Of a DNA stretch of 64,000 nt, positions 40,908 through 49,165 are shown piece by piece. The stretch is taken from NCBI GenBank assembly GCA_035308365.1, contig DATGGU010000076.1, positions 1-64,000 of the forward strand, written 5' to 3'. Below the pieces are notes generated by a model, which searched no databases, was not told the DNA's origin, and worked only from the letters and a program-made list of their open reading frames with translations. Position numbers and translations under genes: made by a program. Positions within the stretch are counted from its first letter, which is position 1. Each line of letters starts with the position of its first letter. This stretch comes from PALSA-505 sp035308365. GTDB taxonomy: Bacteria; Actinomycetota; Actinomycetes; Streptosporangiales; Streptosporangiaceae.

Positions 40908-42170
40908 ATGCACCCACGAGAAGGCTGGACGGAGGAGCGGCGGACCCTGGTGACCCGGCGCGGTTTCCTCAAGCAGGGCGTAGCCGCCGGGCTGTTGCTC
41001 GGCGGCGCCAGCTCGCTGCTTGAAGCCTGCGGCAGCGCAGGCGCACCGGGAGTCACCGCGAACGGCGGGATTCCCCTTCCCAGGCCGAGCCATCCGGTAA
41101 CCTGGCCGATCCTCAAGGACAACCCGGCGATCAAGAGCGGGCTGCCGCCAGAGCAGGGCGCCACGCTGCGGATCTTCAATTGGGTCGCCTACCTGAACCC
41201 GCAGATCATGAAGGACTTCGGCAAGAGGTACAACTGCAAGGTCGAGCTGACCACGTTCAACAACATCGACGAGGCGCTGGCCAAGCTGCGCTCCGGGCGG
41301 CTGAACTTCGACATCTTCTTCCCCACCATCGACACCCTGGGCGAGCTGGTTTACGGCAAGCTGATCCAGCCGCTCAACCACAGCTACATCCCGAACATCA
41401 CCCAGGCCTGGCCGGACTTCACCGACCCGTTCTACGACGGCAAGTGGCAGTACACCGTCCCGTACACGATCTACACCACCGGCATCGCCTGGCGGAAAGA
41501 CCACGTCCGCGAGAACCCCTACGCGATGGCTAACGCGTGGGCGATGCCGTGGCAGGCCAAGTACCGGAACAGGGTCGCGATCCTCGACGACGCACGGGAG
41601 AGCATCAGCCTGGGCCTGATGAAGAACGGGATCTTCAACCTGAACACCACCGATCCCGGCCAGATCGCCGCCGCCGGGAAGGCCCTTGTGGATCTGGCGC
41701 ATCTCACCAATGTGCACATCGACAACAACGACTACACCGAGATCCCGAGCGGCCAGATCTGGATCCACCACGCCTGGTCGGGCGACATAGCCACGGCGGC
41801 GTCCTACATGCCCAAAGGGGTGAACGTCGATGCTGTCGGCTACTGGTTCCCGCCAGACGGCAAGGGCCCGGTCGGGAATGACTGCATCACGGTGCTCCGC
41901 GGCGCACCGAACCCGGTGCTCGCCCACCTGTTCCAGAACTACATGCTCGACCTGCCGAACGTGCTGACTAACATCAGCTACAACGGCTACATGCAGCCTA
42001 TTAAGGGGGTCACCCCGCAGCGCCTGGTCGCCGAGCAGTTGCTGCCGCCCAGCCTGATGTCCACCACGGTGCTCCCTTCGTACTTCAGGCGGGGAGTCAT
42101 GGAACTCCAGATCCCGGTGGCTGCGAACGCCCTGTGGGAGCAAGCCTGGCTGCAGGCCAAGAGCGCGTAG
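40908..42170 (+). CDS. potD: Spermidine/putrescine-type ABC transporter substrate-binding lipoprotein
   Basis: 420 residues; GAGGGGAAGG precedes the ATG. Tat-type signal TRRGFLKQGVAAGLLLGGASSLLEAC with the twin arginines and a lipobox (LLEAC), so it is exported folded and lipid-anchored. The mature part matches PotD/PotF: LRIFNWVAYLNPQIMKDFGKRYNCKVELTTFNN, IFFPTIDTLGELV, VPYTIYTTGIAWRKDHV, WSGDIATAASYMP. The ligand is probably a polyamine, betaine or similar cationic compound; the exact ligand cannot be read. It is the first gene of potD-potB-potC, 10 bases from the next gene. Confidence 0.9.
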   Translation: MHPREGWTEERRTLVTRRGFLKQGVAAGLLLGGASSLLEACGSAGAPGVTANGGIPLPRPSHPVTWPILKDNPAIKSGLPPEQGATLRIFNWVAYLNPQIMKDFGKRYNCKVELTTFNNIDEALAKLRSGRLNFDIFFPTIDTLGELVYGKLIQPLNHSYIPNITQAWPDFTDPFYDGKWQYTVPYTIYTTGIAWRKDHVRENPYAMANAWAMPWQAKYRNRVAILDDARESISLGLMKNGIFNLNTTDPGQIAAAGKALVDLAHLTNVHIDNNDYTEIPSGQIWIHHAWSGDIATAASYMPKGVNVDAVGYWFPPDGKGPVGNDCITVLRGAPNPVLAHLFQNYMLDLPNVLTNISYNGYMQPIKGVTPQRLVAEQLLPPSLMSTTVLPSYFRRGVMELQIPVAANALWEQAWLQAKSA

Positions 42171-42180
42171 GTGGCCAGGC

Positions 42181-43107
42181 GTGTCACAAGCGCGGCCTCA
42201 GCGGCGGCAGGCCAGGCAGCCGCAGCGGCTGTTCTGGGCTGCAGTCGCCGCCCCTGGCATCATCTGGCTGGCGGTGCTGTTCATCGTGCCGTTCTACGTC
42301 ATTCTCGCCATTGCCGCTGGCTATGTGAACCAGGTATTCGGGTACCCGGTCGCGGTCTGGAACCCGCTGCACTGGAGTTCCGCGAACTTCACCGCGGCAA
42401 TGCGCGACGTCGCGGGCAGCGGCGCGTTCGTCGGGCCGATCATCGTCAGGACCCTGGTCTATGTTGCCGCGGCCTCGCTGCTGTCACTGCTCATCGCCTA
42501 CCCAGCCGCCTATTTCGTGGCCAGATTCGCCGGCCGGCGCAAAGGGCTCTTCCTGGTCTTGCTGATAGCACCGTTCTGGGTCAGCTACATGATGCGCATG
42601 CTCGCCTGGATCGACCTGCTGCAGACGAATGGGTACGTAAACAAGGCATTGAGCTTTCTGCACCTGGTCAGCCAGCCGGTCGATTGGCTAGGCGGGCTCG
42701 GGATAACGGTGGTGCTCGGCTTGGTCTACGGCTACATCCCTTACCTGATCCTGGTGCTCTACGCGGGGCTGGACCGGATCGACTCCACGCTGATCGAGGC
42801 GGGCCGCGACCTCGGACTCAGCCGGGCACGCACGTTCGTCCGGGTGACGCTGCCGCTCTCCAGGCAGCCGATCATGGCGGGGATGCTCATCACGGTGCTG
42901 CCGATGCTCGGCGACTACTTCACCAATCAGCTCCTATCGGGCACCACGGGCACCACCATGCTGGGCAACGTCATCGACGACCAGCTCAGCACCCCGGGCC
43001 TGCAAGGTGAGGGTGCTGTCTTCTCGCTGCTCCTTCTGCTGGTCCTGATCGTCCCGATGGTCTACTACGTGGTGGCGACGAACCGGACGTCACGGGAGTC
43101 AGTGTGA
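42181..43107 (+). CDS. potB: PotB-like ABC transporter permease
   Basis: 308 residues, GTG start. Six transmembrane segments, with the cytoplasmic EAA loop LIEAGRDLGLSRARTFVRVTLPLSRQPI near residue 200, which docks on the ATPase. Order and sequence fit PotB. Its last codons overlap the potC start by four bases. Confidence 0.9.
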   Translation: MSQARPQRRQARQPQRLFWAAVAAPGIIWLAVLFIVPFYVILAIAAGYVNQVFGYPVAVWNPLHWSSANFTAAMRDVAGSGAFVGPIIVRTLVYVAAASLLSLLIAYPAAYFVARFAGRRKGLFLVLLIAPFWVSYMMRMLAWIDLLQTNGYVNKALSFLHLVSQPVDWLGGLGITVVLGLVYGYIPYLILVLYAGLDRIDSTLIEAGRDLGLSRARTFVRVTLPLSRQPIMAGMLITVLPMLGDYFTNQLLSGTTGTTMLGNVIDDQLSTPGLQGEGAVFSLLLLLVLIVPMVYYVVATNRTSRESV

Positions 43108-44048
43108 CGACCACCGTCACAACTGCCCCGGCAGGTCGCTCCGAGACGGCCGGGCGATCCGGCCTGCACCGGCTGTTGCCGCGGCGCAACCCCTGGCGGC
43201 ACCCGTGGTTCCTTGAGGCTTTCACCTGGCTGTACCTCGTCTGGTCGCTGGCGCCGGTGGCGCTTGCAGTGCTCTTCTCGTTCAACAATGGGAGGTCACA
43301 AAGCGTCTGGCAGGGCTTCTCTTTGCGGTGGTACTTCGCCGACCCGGTGAACTCGGTGCTGCACGATCCCAACCTGCACGCCGCTGTGGTTCAGACGTTC
43401 CGGCTGTCGATATACACAACCGTGATAGCCGTACCGCTTGGCGTGGCCTTCGCCCTCGGCATCAACCGGTGGCGCAGCCGCACAGCCGGGGCGTTCAACT
43501 TCGTGATGATCCTTTCCTTCGTCATTCCCGAGCTGATCTTCGGCGTGGCGATGTTCTTCGTGTTCACGGCCCTGTTCTCAACCGTGGGCCTCGGTACTCT
43601 CGCGGAGACCCTCGCGCTCGTCACCTGGAATGTGAGCTGGCCGGCGATCATCGTCCAGGCCAGGCTGGTGACCATCGGGAAGCAGTACGAGGAGGTGGCG
43701 GCCGACCTCGGCGCCACCCCGGTGCAGGTCATGCGCCGGGTGATGGTGCCATTGCTCACTCCGGCCATCTTCGCCAGCACGGTGCTGGTCTTCTCCAGCG
43801 TCATCGACGACTTCGTGCTCGTCGACCTGCTGAATTCCAACTCGGGCAACACGCCGATGTCGGTGTACATCTACTCACAGCAGCACGGGGGCAACGGCGG
43901 GCCGGCGCTGAACGCCCTGGGCACGATCATGCTGGCCATGTCGTTCGTCATCGTCATCATCGGCTACATCGGCTACCGGTGGCTGACCCGGGGCGAACGA
44001 GGCAGCAGCGTGTCGGCGCTCACCACCATTGCCGGTGCCGAGAGTTAG
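43104..44048 (+). CDS. potC: PotC-like ABC transporter permease
   Basis: 314 residues, GTG start within a GTGA overlap with potB. An N-terminal basic segment of about 40 residues precedes six membrane spans. EAA loop at EEVAADLGATPVQVMRRVMVPLLTP near residue 195. The operon stops here: the ATPase gene potA is on the opposite strand about 1.2 kb away, with parA and a ribbon-helix-helix gene between. Its stop codon overlaps the stop of the convergent gene. Confidence 0.9.
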   Translation: MTTTVTTAPAGRSETAGRSGLHRLLPRRNPWRHPWFLEAFTWLYLVWSLAPVALAVLFSFNNGRSQSVWQGFSLRWYFADPVNSVLHDPNLHAAVVQTFRLSIYTTVIAVPLGVAFALGINRWRSRTAGAFNFVMILSFVIPELIFGVAMFFVFTALFSTVGLGTLAETLALVTWNVSWPAIIVQARLVTIGKQYEEVAADLGATPVQVMRRVMVPLLTPAIFASTVLVFSSVIDDFVLVDLLNSNSGNTPMSVYIYSQQHGGNGGPALNALGTIMLAMSFVIVIIGYIGYRWLTRGERGSSVSALTTIAGAES

Positions 44049-44338
44049 CGTTTCCGGTCGCGGCGCAACTGGTCGAGGACCTCAGCCGGGTTCTCGGTGG
44101 TGACCCGGATCATCGCGCGCATGGCGTCGGCCAGGGCGACCCGGGGGACGTCGAGTTCCACCGCGGCCGAGTCTGCCCACTGGGTGAGCTGGCGGTACAG
44201 CTCGGGGCTCAGGTCGAGGGTGATCCTGACTGGCTTGGACCGGATCGCGGTCCGGCCCGCCGGGGCAGCGTTGGGCTCGGTGCGCCTGGCCGCGGCGGCT
44301 GCCATCTGGGCTTTGCGTTGCTCCCGCTGGGTGGTCAT
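44045..44338 (-). CDS. Ribbon-helix-helix DNA-binding protein (ParB-type partner)
   Basis: 97 residues. A basic Ala-rich N-terminal tail (about 1-35) is followed by a ribbon-helix-helix region: SKPVRITLDLSPELYRQLTQWADSAAVELDVPRVALADAMRAMI. The start overlaps the stop of the upstream parA-like gene by four bases, so the two are coupled. This is the arrangement of plasmid parA with an RHH centromere-binding protein (type Ib). Its target would be a parS-like array, which I cannot identify. Confidence 0.75.
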   Translation of the reverse strand: MTTQREQRKAQMAAAAARRTEPNAAPAGRTAIRSKPVRITLDLSPELYRQLTQWADSAAVELDVPRVALADAMRAMIRVTTENPAEVLDQLRRDRKR

Positions 44339-45006
44339 GACCGCACCGAGCAGAGCGGTGCGCAGCGGCCGGCCAGTTCACGGGCCACGTTCCGCCAGAT
44401 CCCGCGGCCGGCGCCGGGTATCGGCATGCCGAAGCTCTGGGCGTAGACCTCCAGCCGCGGCACGGCCGTTTCCAGCACGTCGTAGCCGAGGCTCTGCAGC
44501 GCCTCGCGGGCATCGGTGGTGGAGTTCGCCCGGGAGATGCAGCGGTTCAGCAGGATGGCGTACCGGGCCGGCGTGCGCCGGTCCGCGGCGATCTCGGCAA
44601 TCTCCTCGCGGACCGGCGAGGTGCGGTTGATCTCGATGGGGCTCGGCGCGCACGGGATCAGGATCTCGTCGGCGTAGCGCAGCGCGGACTGGGCAATGGC
44701 CGCATGGTCTTCGATTTGCGGTGCATCGATGATCACCACGTCGTCGTCGTGGGCTATCTCGGGTATCCGGCGGTGCATCTCGCGCGAGGGCAGCGCCACG
44801 ATCCGGAACGGGAAGCCCTCCCTGGGCGGCATCCCGGGGCTCATGGCCGCCAGATCGGACCACTCCAGGGCGCTGCCGGACGGGTCGGCGTCCACCAGGA
44901 GCACGCTGTTCCCTGCCTGGGCGAAGATGTGCGCCAGCCAGACCGCTGAGGTGGTCTTGCCCGTGCCTGGCTTGAGGTTTGCCAGGGCGAGGCTTAGACC
45001 AGTCAT
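44335..45006 (-). CDS. parA: ParA-family partition ATPase
   Basis: 223 residues. Deviant Walker A LKPGTGKTTSAVWLA, with the normal signature Lys of KGGVGKTT replaced in the first position, as in a subgroup of actinobacterial plasmid ParAs. Walker A' VDADPSGSALEW and Walker B DVVIIDAPQIEDH follow. It lacks an N-terminal DNA-binding domain, fitting small type Ib ParA proteins. Together with the RHH gene it looks like a plasmid partition cassette captured by the chromosome. Confidence 0.85.
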   Translation of the reverse strand: MTGLSLALANLKPGTGKTTSAVWLAHIFAQAGNSVLLVDADPSGSALEWSDLAAMSPGMPPREGFPFRIVALPSREMHRRIPEIAHDDDVVIIDAPQIEDHAAIAQSALRYADEILIPCAPSPIEINRTSPVREEIAEIAADRRTPARYAILLNRCISRANSTTDAREALQSLGYDVLETAVPRLEVYAQSFGMPIPGAGRGIWRNVARELAGRCAPLCSVRS

Positions 45007-45295
45007 CCACGCATTATCCCAGCGGTCGCGGCATAACGGTAGCCGCGCGCGGGTATAGCTGTATGTTCAGGCCTGGCCAGGAGCGCGGAAAGAAGTACCT
45101 TATCGCAGTGGTTACTGCATTTTTGCCGAGGCCGAAAGTAGTTTCCCACAGGCTGTGTATATCTATCCCCCCTTCTGGATAAAGCCGCAGGCGAGCCACC
45201 TGCCGGCCTGTGAGCAATTGCGTGGTGACCCGCCGTCGATCCAGCGAGCCGAAGACGCGGCCTGCCCGCGAGGCTTGCCCGCATGGCAGGTCCGC
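45007..45295. other. Intergenic region between parA and potA
   Basis: 289 bases, both flanking genes on the minus strand. It should hold the parA promoter. A short inverted repeat GCGGC-N9-GCCGC lies near 45028, and TATAGCTGTAT near 45054 recurs at about 39011. I cannot support a parS array. Confidence 0.3.
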
Positions 45296-46510
45296 TCAGG
45301 TGGCGACCAGCGGGCCCTCGTCGGCAACCGCGGCCGCTGCGCTCCCGCCGAGCACCCGCAGCGCGTCCGGGGCCAGGTACACATGCACCGGCGTGCCCTG
45401 GGCCAGGGTGAGCGCCGGATGGTCCCCGTCGTTCTGGATCAGCGCCTGCAGCGGAACCCCCGGGCCCAGCCGTAGCATCACCTGGGTGGCCGCGCCCAGG
45501 AAGACCAGCCGCTCCACCATGCCCGGCACCCGGTTCGGCCCGTCGCTGCCGTGCGGCTCGATCCTGACCCGCTCCGGCCGGATGGCCACGTGCGCGGCGC
45601 CCACACGATCGGTGGCGCCGCGCTCCGCCGTCAGCCGCGTCTCGCCGAGCTTGACGTCGCAGCCGGCTCCAGGCCCGCGCCCGGTCACCTCGACCTCCAT
45701 CAGGTTCGACACCCCGAGGAAGTCGGCCACGTAGGCGTCGGCTGGCTCTTCGTACACCTCGCGCGGCGTGCCGGTCTGCACGATCCGGCCGGCGTTCATC
45801 ACCGCCAGCCGGTCGGACATGGTGAGCGCCTCTTCCTGGTCGTGGGTGACGTAGAGGAAGGTGATGCCTACCCGCTCCTGGAGCGCCTTCAGCTCGACCT
45901 TGAGTGAGCGGCGCAGCTTGGCGTCCAGCGCGCCGAGCGGCTCGTCGAGCAGCAGCACGGCCGGGTTGAGCACCAGCGCGCGGGCCAGCGCTACCCGCTG
46001 CTGCTGGCCGCCGGACAGCATGCCAGGCCGGCGCTTGGCGTAGGAGCCCATGCTCACCAGGTCCAGCGCCGCGTTCACCCGGTTCTTCAGCTCCGCCTTG
46101 CCCACGTTCCGGCTGCGCAGGCCGAACGCCACGTTGTCGAACGCCGACAGGAACGGGAACAGCGCGTAGCTCTGGAAGACCGTGTTGACGTTGCGCTTGT
46201 GCGGCGGCACGCCGGACATGTCCACTCCGTCCAGCAGGATTTTGCCCGAGGTGGGCTGCTCGAAGCCCGCGATCAGGCGCAGCGTGGTGGTCTTGCCGCA
46301 GCCGGACGGGCCGAGCAGCGAGAAGAACTCGCCGCTGGTCACGGTCAGGTCGATCCCGTCGACCGCCACCTCGCTTTCGTGGCCGGAACGATGCCCTGCA
46401 GTGCTTTTTTTGCCGGAGAGATGCCCTACTGCGCTTTCTTTGCCGGAGAGATGCCCTACGGCAGTGAACCGCTTGGTCAGCCCGGCCAGTTCGATGCGCC
46501 CTCCGGCCAC
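45296..46510 (-). CDS. potA: PotA-like ABC transporter ATPase with in-frame repeat insertion
   Basis: 404 residues, GTG start with GGAGG at 7 bases. All ABC motifs are present: Walker A GPSGCGKTT, signature LSGGQQQRVALARAL, Walker B VLLLDEPLGALD, and a TOBE domain after about residue 275. It should energise the PotBC permease although it is encoded away from it, in an operon with the TetR gene 14 bases upstream. Oddity: between LTKRF and VAVDGIDLTV, adjacent in other PotA proteins, there are about 30 extra residues consisting of three 10-residue repeats (SAVGHLSGKE type) from a 30-bp tandem array. Confidence 0.93.
   Translation of the reverse strand: MAGGRIELAGLTKRFTAVGHLSGKESAVGHLSGKKSTAGHRSGHESEVAVDGIDLTVTSGEFFSLLGPSGCGKTTTLRLIAGFEQPTSGKILLDGVDMSGVPPHKRNVNTVFQSYALFPFLSAFDNVAFGLRSRNVGKAELKNRVNAALDLVSMGSYAKRRPGMLSGGQQQRVALARALVLNPAVLLLDEPLGALDAKLRRSLKVELKALQERVGITFLYVTHDQEEALTMSDRLAVMNAGRIVQTGTPREVYEEPADAYVADFLGVSNLMEVEVTGRGPGAGCDVKLGETRLTAERGATDRVGAAHVAIRPERVRIEPHGSDGPNRVPGMVERLVFLGAATQVMLRLGPGVPLQALIQNDGDHPALTLAQGTPVHVYLAPDALRVLGGSAAAAVADEGPLVAT
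46373..46462 (-). repeat. Three 30-bp in-frame repeats inside potA
   Basis: Units 46433-46462, 46403-46432 and 46373-46402 (in coding order). The first two are nearly identical and the third is diverged. They encode a VGHLSGKESA-like decapeptide. The same 30-bp unit occurs in the FAD oxidoreductase gene at 47344-47403. Confidence 0.92.
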
Positions 46511-46524
46511 AAGGCCACCTCCGC

Positions 46525-47184
46525 TCAGTTCTTGGTCTGCCGCCCACTCCAGGAGAATCCAAGCTTCTCGGCCGCGTACCGCATGGTCAGCTCGAACGCG
46601 CGGCGCGGTCCCACCTCGGCGTCGTCCAGCGCGATCGTCACCGCAAACCCGTCCAGCAGCGCGGACAGCATGACGGCGAAGTCGTCGGCGTCCACGGGGG
46701 CGAACTCGCCGGTCTCCTGGCCGGTCAGCACGATAGACCGGATCATCTCCCGCCAGCGCTCGTCAAACTTCTGCCGGACCGCGGCGACGCCAGCGTTGCG
46801 CGGGGACTGCGCCCACAGGTCCAGCCAGACCAGCCACGAGCCCACCGCGTCGGTGTCCTCCTCCGGCAGGCAGGTCATGGCGACGATCTCCTCCAGCCGC
46901 CCGGCGCAGGTGGCGATGGCCGCCATCCGGCGGGTGCCGGTGGTGTACCAGTTGTCCTCGGAGTAACGCAGCGCCTCGGTCAGGAGCTGGTCCCTGGTCT
47001 TGAAGTAGTAGATGACGAGCGCGGGGCTCGCCCCGGCCCGCTCCGCCACGTCAGTGATCCGGGTGTCGGGATACCCGCGCTCGATGATCACTTCGAGCGC
47101 GGCCTGCAGCATCTGCTCACGGCGCTGATCAGCGCTGCCTGGCCGTAGGGTGTCTTTCCGGCCAAAAGAGCTCTGCTCATTCAT
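46525..47184 (-). CDS. TetR-family regulator of the local regulon
   Basis: 219 residues from ATG 47184, which has AAGGA upstream; the frame extends to 47241 without an RBS. Helix-turn-helix at about residues 42-63 (TRITDVAERAGASPALVIYYFKTRDQLL), typical of the BetI-like TetR group. The C-terminal domain is helical with DTDAVGSWLVWLDLWAQSPRN near the centre, a pattern found in BetI-type regulators. It forms an operon with potA and is divergent from the FAD oxidoreductase gene. A GACTGAACATTCAGTC operator lies between them and recurs at four more promoters, so it is the prime candidate to control them. Confidence 0.88.
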   Translation of the reverse strand: MNEQSSFGRKDTLRPGSADQRREQMLQAALEVIIERGYPDTRITDVAERAGASPALVIYYFKTRDQLLTEALRYSEDNWYTTGTRRMAAIATCAGRLEEIVAMTCLPEEDTDAVGSWLVWLDLWAQSPRNAGVAAVRQKFDERWREMIRSIVLTGQETGEFAPVDADDFAVMLSALLDGFAVTIALDDAEVGPRRAFELTMRYAAEKLGFSWSGRQTKN

Positions 47185-47279
47185 CCGGCCATCCTTGCCC
47201 ACTCCAGCACTTTCGGCACCTGCCTTCGCGCACCGTGCCACAGGCCCACGCCCTTGCGGGAAAGACTAGCAGGTTTCTA

Positions 47280-47295
47280 GACTGAACATTCAGTC
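47280..47295. promoter_or_regulatory. TetR-regulon operator 3 (tetR-potA / FAD oxidoreductase)
   Basis: GACTGAACATTCAGTC is a perfect 16-bp palindrome, the best copy in the window, in the divergent promoter of the tetR gene and the FAD oxidoreductase gene. Confidence 0.85.
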
Positions 47296-47302
47296 AAACA
47301 TA

Positions 47303-47336
47303 GGTGAGGTGGGCAGAACGGTGAGGTGGGCAGAAC
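47303..47336 (+). repeat. 17-bp tandem duplication of the ribosome binding site
   Basis: GGTGAGGTGGGCAGAAC occurs twice back to back (47303-47319, 47320-47336), ending one base before the start codon at 47338. Each copy carries a GAGGTGGG Shine-Dalgarno-like stretch. Confidence 0.85.
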
Positions 47337-47337
47337 T

Positions 47338-49044
47338 ATGTCAGCCGTAGGGCGTCTCTCCGGCAAAGAAAGCGCAGTAGGGCATCTCTCCGGCCAAACA
47401 AGCACGGCATATGACGCCATCATCGTCGGCGGCGGGCACAACGGGCTGGTCGCGGCCGCCTACCTGGCCCGGTCCGGTGCGCGGACGCTGGTCCTGGAGG
47501 CCCGGGAGCACACCGGCGGCGCGGCGACCACCGAGGCGCCATGGCCGGACGCGCCGGAATTCCGGGTCACCCGGCTGTCCTACGTGATGAGCCTGCTGCC
47601 GCCGACCATCATCAGCGACCTCGGCCTCACCGGGCACGGCTACAAGATCTTCCCGATGGGCCCCTACTACCAGGCGTTCCCCGAGGGCGGCTCGATCAAG
47701 CTGTACGCCGATGACGCCAAGCGGAACTACGACGAGATCTCCCGCTGGTCGAAGAAGGACGCCGAGGCCATGCCGCGCTGGGACGCCTGGCTGGCGGGCC
47801 TGGCCGGCGTGCTCGGCCCGCTGCTGCTCACCGTCCCGCCGAAGCTCGGCTCGCGCAAGCCCCGCGACCTGGCCAGCACCCTCCGGCTGGCCTGGCGGGA
47901 ACGCGGCCTCGACGTGCGCACGATCGCCGACGTCACCAGGCTCATGACGATGAGCATCGCCGGCCTGCTGGACGATTGGTTCGAATCGTCCCAGGTGAAG
48001 GGCGCCCTGGCGGTGAACGGCGTGATCGGGACCTGGGCCGGGCCGTACGAGCCGGGCACCGCCTACGTGATGGCGCACCACTCCATCGGTGACGTCGGGG
48101 ACGGGCACCTGGGCAACTGGGGCTTCCAGGAGGGCGGCATGGGCGCGGTGGCCGACGCCATCGCCAGCGCCGCCCGCGACGCCGGGACGGAGATCCGCAC
48201 CGGCGCCCGGGTGCAGCGCCTGCTCATCTCCGGCGGCCGGGTGCGCGGCGTGGTCCTCGAATCCGGTGCGGAGATCACCGCTCGCCTGGTGGTGACCTCG
48301 CTGCACCCGCGCACGGCGTTCCTCGAGCATGTGGGCCGTGAGCACCTGCCGCCGGACTTCGTGACCGACATCGAGCGGTGGAAGACCCGCAGCGGTGTCG
48401 TGAAGATCAACCTGGCCCTGGCCGAGTTGCCCGATTTCAGCGCCGACCCTGGCATCGGCCTGCAGGAGCACCACACCGGCTCGGTCGAGATGGCGCCCAG
48501 CATGGAGTACATCGAGCGGGCCTTCATCGACGCCCGCGAGGGCCGGCCCGCCGCCCGCCCGTTCAGCGACGGCGTGATCCCGACCTCCTTCGACCGGACG
48601 CTGTGCCCCGAGGGCTACCACACGATGTCGCTGTTCACCCAGTGGGTGCCGGCCGACTGGAACTCCCAGCCGCACCGGGAAGAGCTGCAGGCTTACGCCG
48701 ACCGCATGATCGACTGCTACAACGAGGTCGCGCCGAACTTCAAGAGCTCGATCCTGCACACCGACATCGTCGGCCCCCATGACATGGAGCACGACTACGG
48801 GCTGATCGGCGGCAACATCTTCCACGGCGAGCTGTCCCTGGAGCAGCTCTTCCACATGCGCCCGGCGCCCGGCTTCTGCGACTACCGGACGCCGGTGGCC
48901 GGGCTGTACTACGCCAGCTCGGCCACCCACGCCGGCGGCGGCGTCTGCGGCATCCCCGGAATGCAGGCTGCCAAGGCCGCGATCGCCGACATGAAGGCAG
49001 ACCGACGGGGTGCCGCCCTCCGTAAATTCTCCCCCCGTCCTTGA
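47338..49044 (+). CDS. FAD-dependent oxidoreductase, phytoene-dehydrogenase-like
   Basis: 568 residues from ATG 47338. After an N-terminal extension of two decapeptide repeats (SAVGRLSGKE, SAVGHLSGQT) the true fold begins with YDAIIVGGGHNGLVAAAYLARSGARTLVLEAR, the FAD-binding Rossmann motif. Later hallmarks of the COG1233 group are GGMGAVADAIASAARDAGTEIRTGARVQRLL and the C-terminal SSATHAGGGVCGIPGMQAAKA. The family includes carotenoid desaturases and many amine or other oxidases; the TetR operator and pot genes favour oxidation of an imported compound. No Sec signal is present. Confidence 0.88.
   Translation: MSAVGRLSGKESAVGHLSGQTSTAYDAIIVGGGHNGLVAAAYLARSGARTLVLEAREHTGGAATTEAPWPDAPEFRVTRLSYVMSLLPPTIISDLGLTGHGYKIFPMGPYYQAFPEGGSIKLYADDAKRNYDEISRWSKKDAEAMPRWDAWLAGLAGVLGPLLLTVPPKLGSRKPRDLASTLRLAWRERGLDVRTIADVTRLMTMSIAGLLDDWFESSQVKGALAVNGVIGTWAGPYEPGTAYVMAHHSIGDVGDGHLGNWGFQEGGMGAVADAIASAARDAGTEIRTGARVQRLLISGGRVRGVVLESGAEITARLVVTSLHPRTAFLEHVGREHLPPDFVTDIERWKTRSGVVKINLALAELPDFSADPGIGLQEHHTGSVEMAPSMEYIERAFIDAREGRPAARPFSDGVIPTSFDRTLCPEGYHTMSLFTQWVPADWNSQPHREELQAYADRMIDCYNEVAPNFKSSILHTDIVGPHDMEHDYGLIGGNIFHGELSLEQLFHMRPAPGFCDYRTPVAGLYYASSATHAGGGVCGIPGMQAAKAAIADMKADRRGAALRKFSPRP
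47344..47403 (+). repeat. Two 30-bp in-frame repeats in the FAD oxidoreductase gene
   Basis: Units 47344-47373 and 47374-47403 match the potA repeat unit (core GTAGGGCATCTCTCCGGC) and have the same orientation relative to the reading frame. Confidence 0.92.
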
Positions 49045-49165
49045 TCAGCGGCTCACTTCAAAGCAGGAAACTCCCTGACGGTGCATGGCGAACCCGTCCG
49101 CCGGCCCGGACCGGTCGCGGCAGGCCTGACGGCGCGGGCCGGAGCCACGGTATGGCGATGGACCG

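Noticed and set aside
39011..45064. TATAGCTGTAT occurring near 39011 and 45054
   Set aside because: Only an 11-base match in two places, with no consistent position relative to genes; could be chance.
46373..46462. Possible CRISPR-like array from the 30-bp repeats in potA
   Set aside because: The units are contiguous with no spacers and translate in frame; they are coding tandem repeats.
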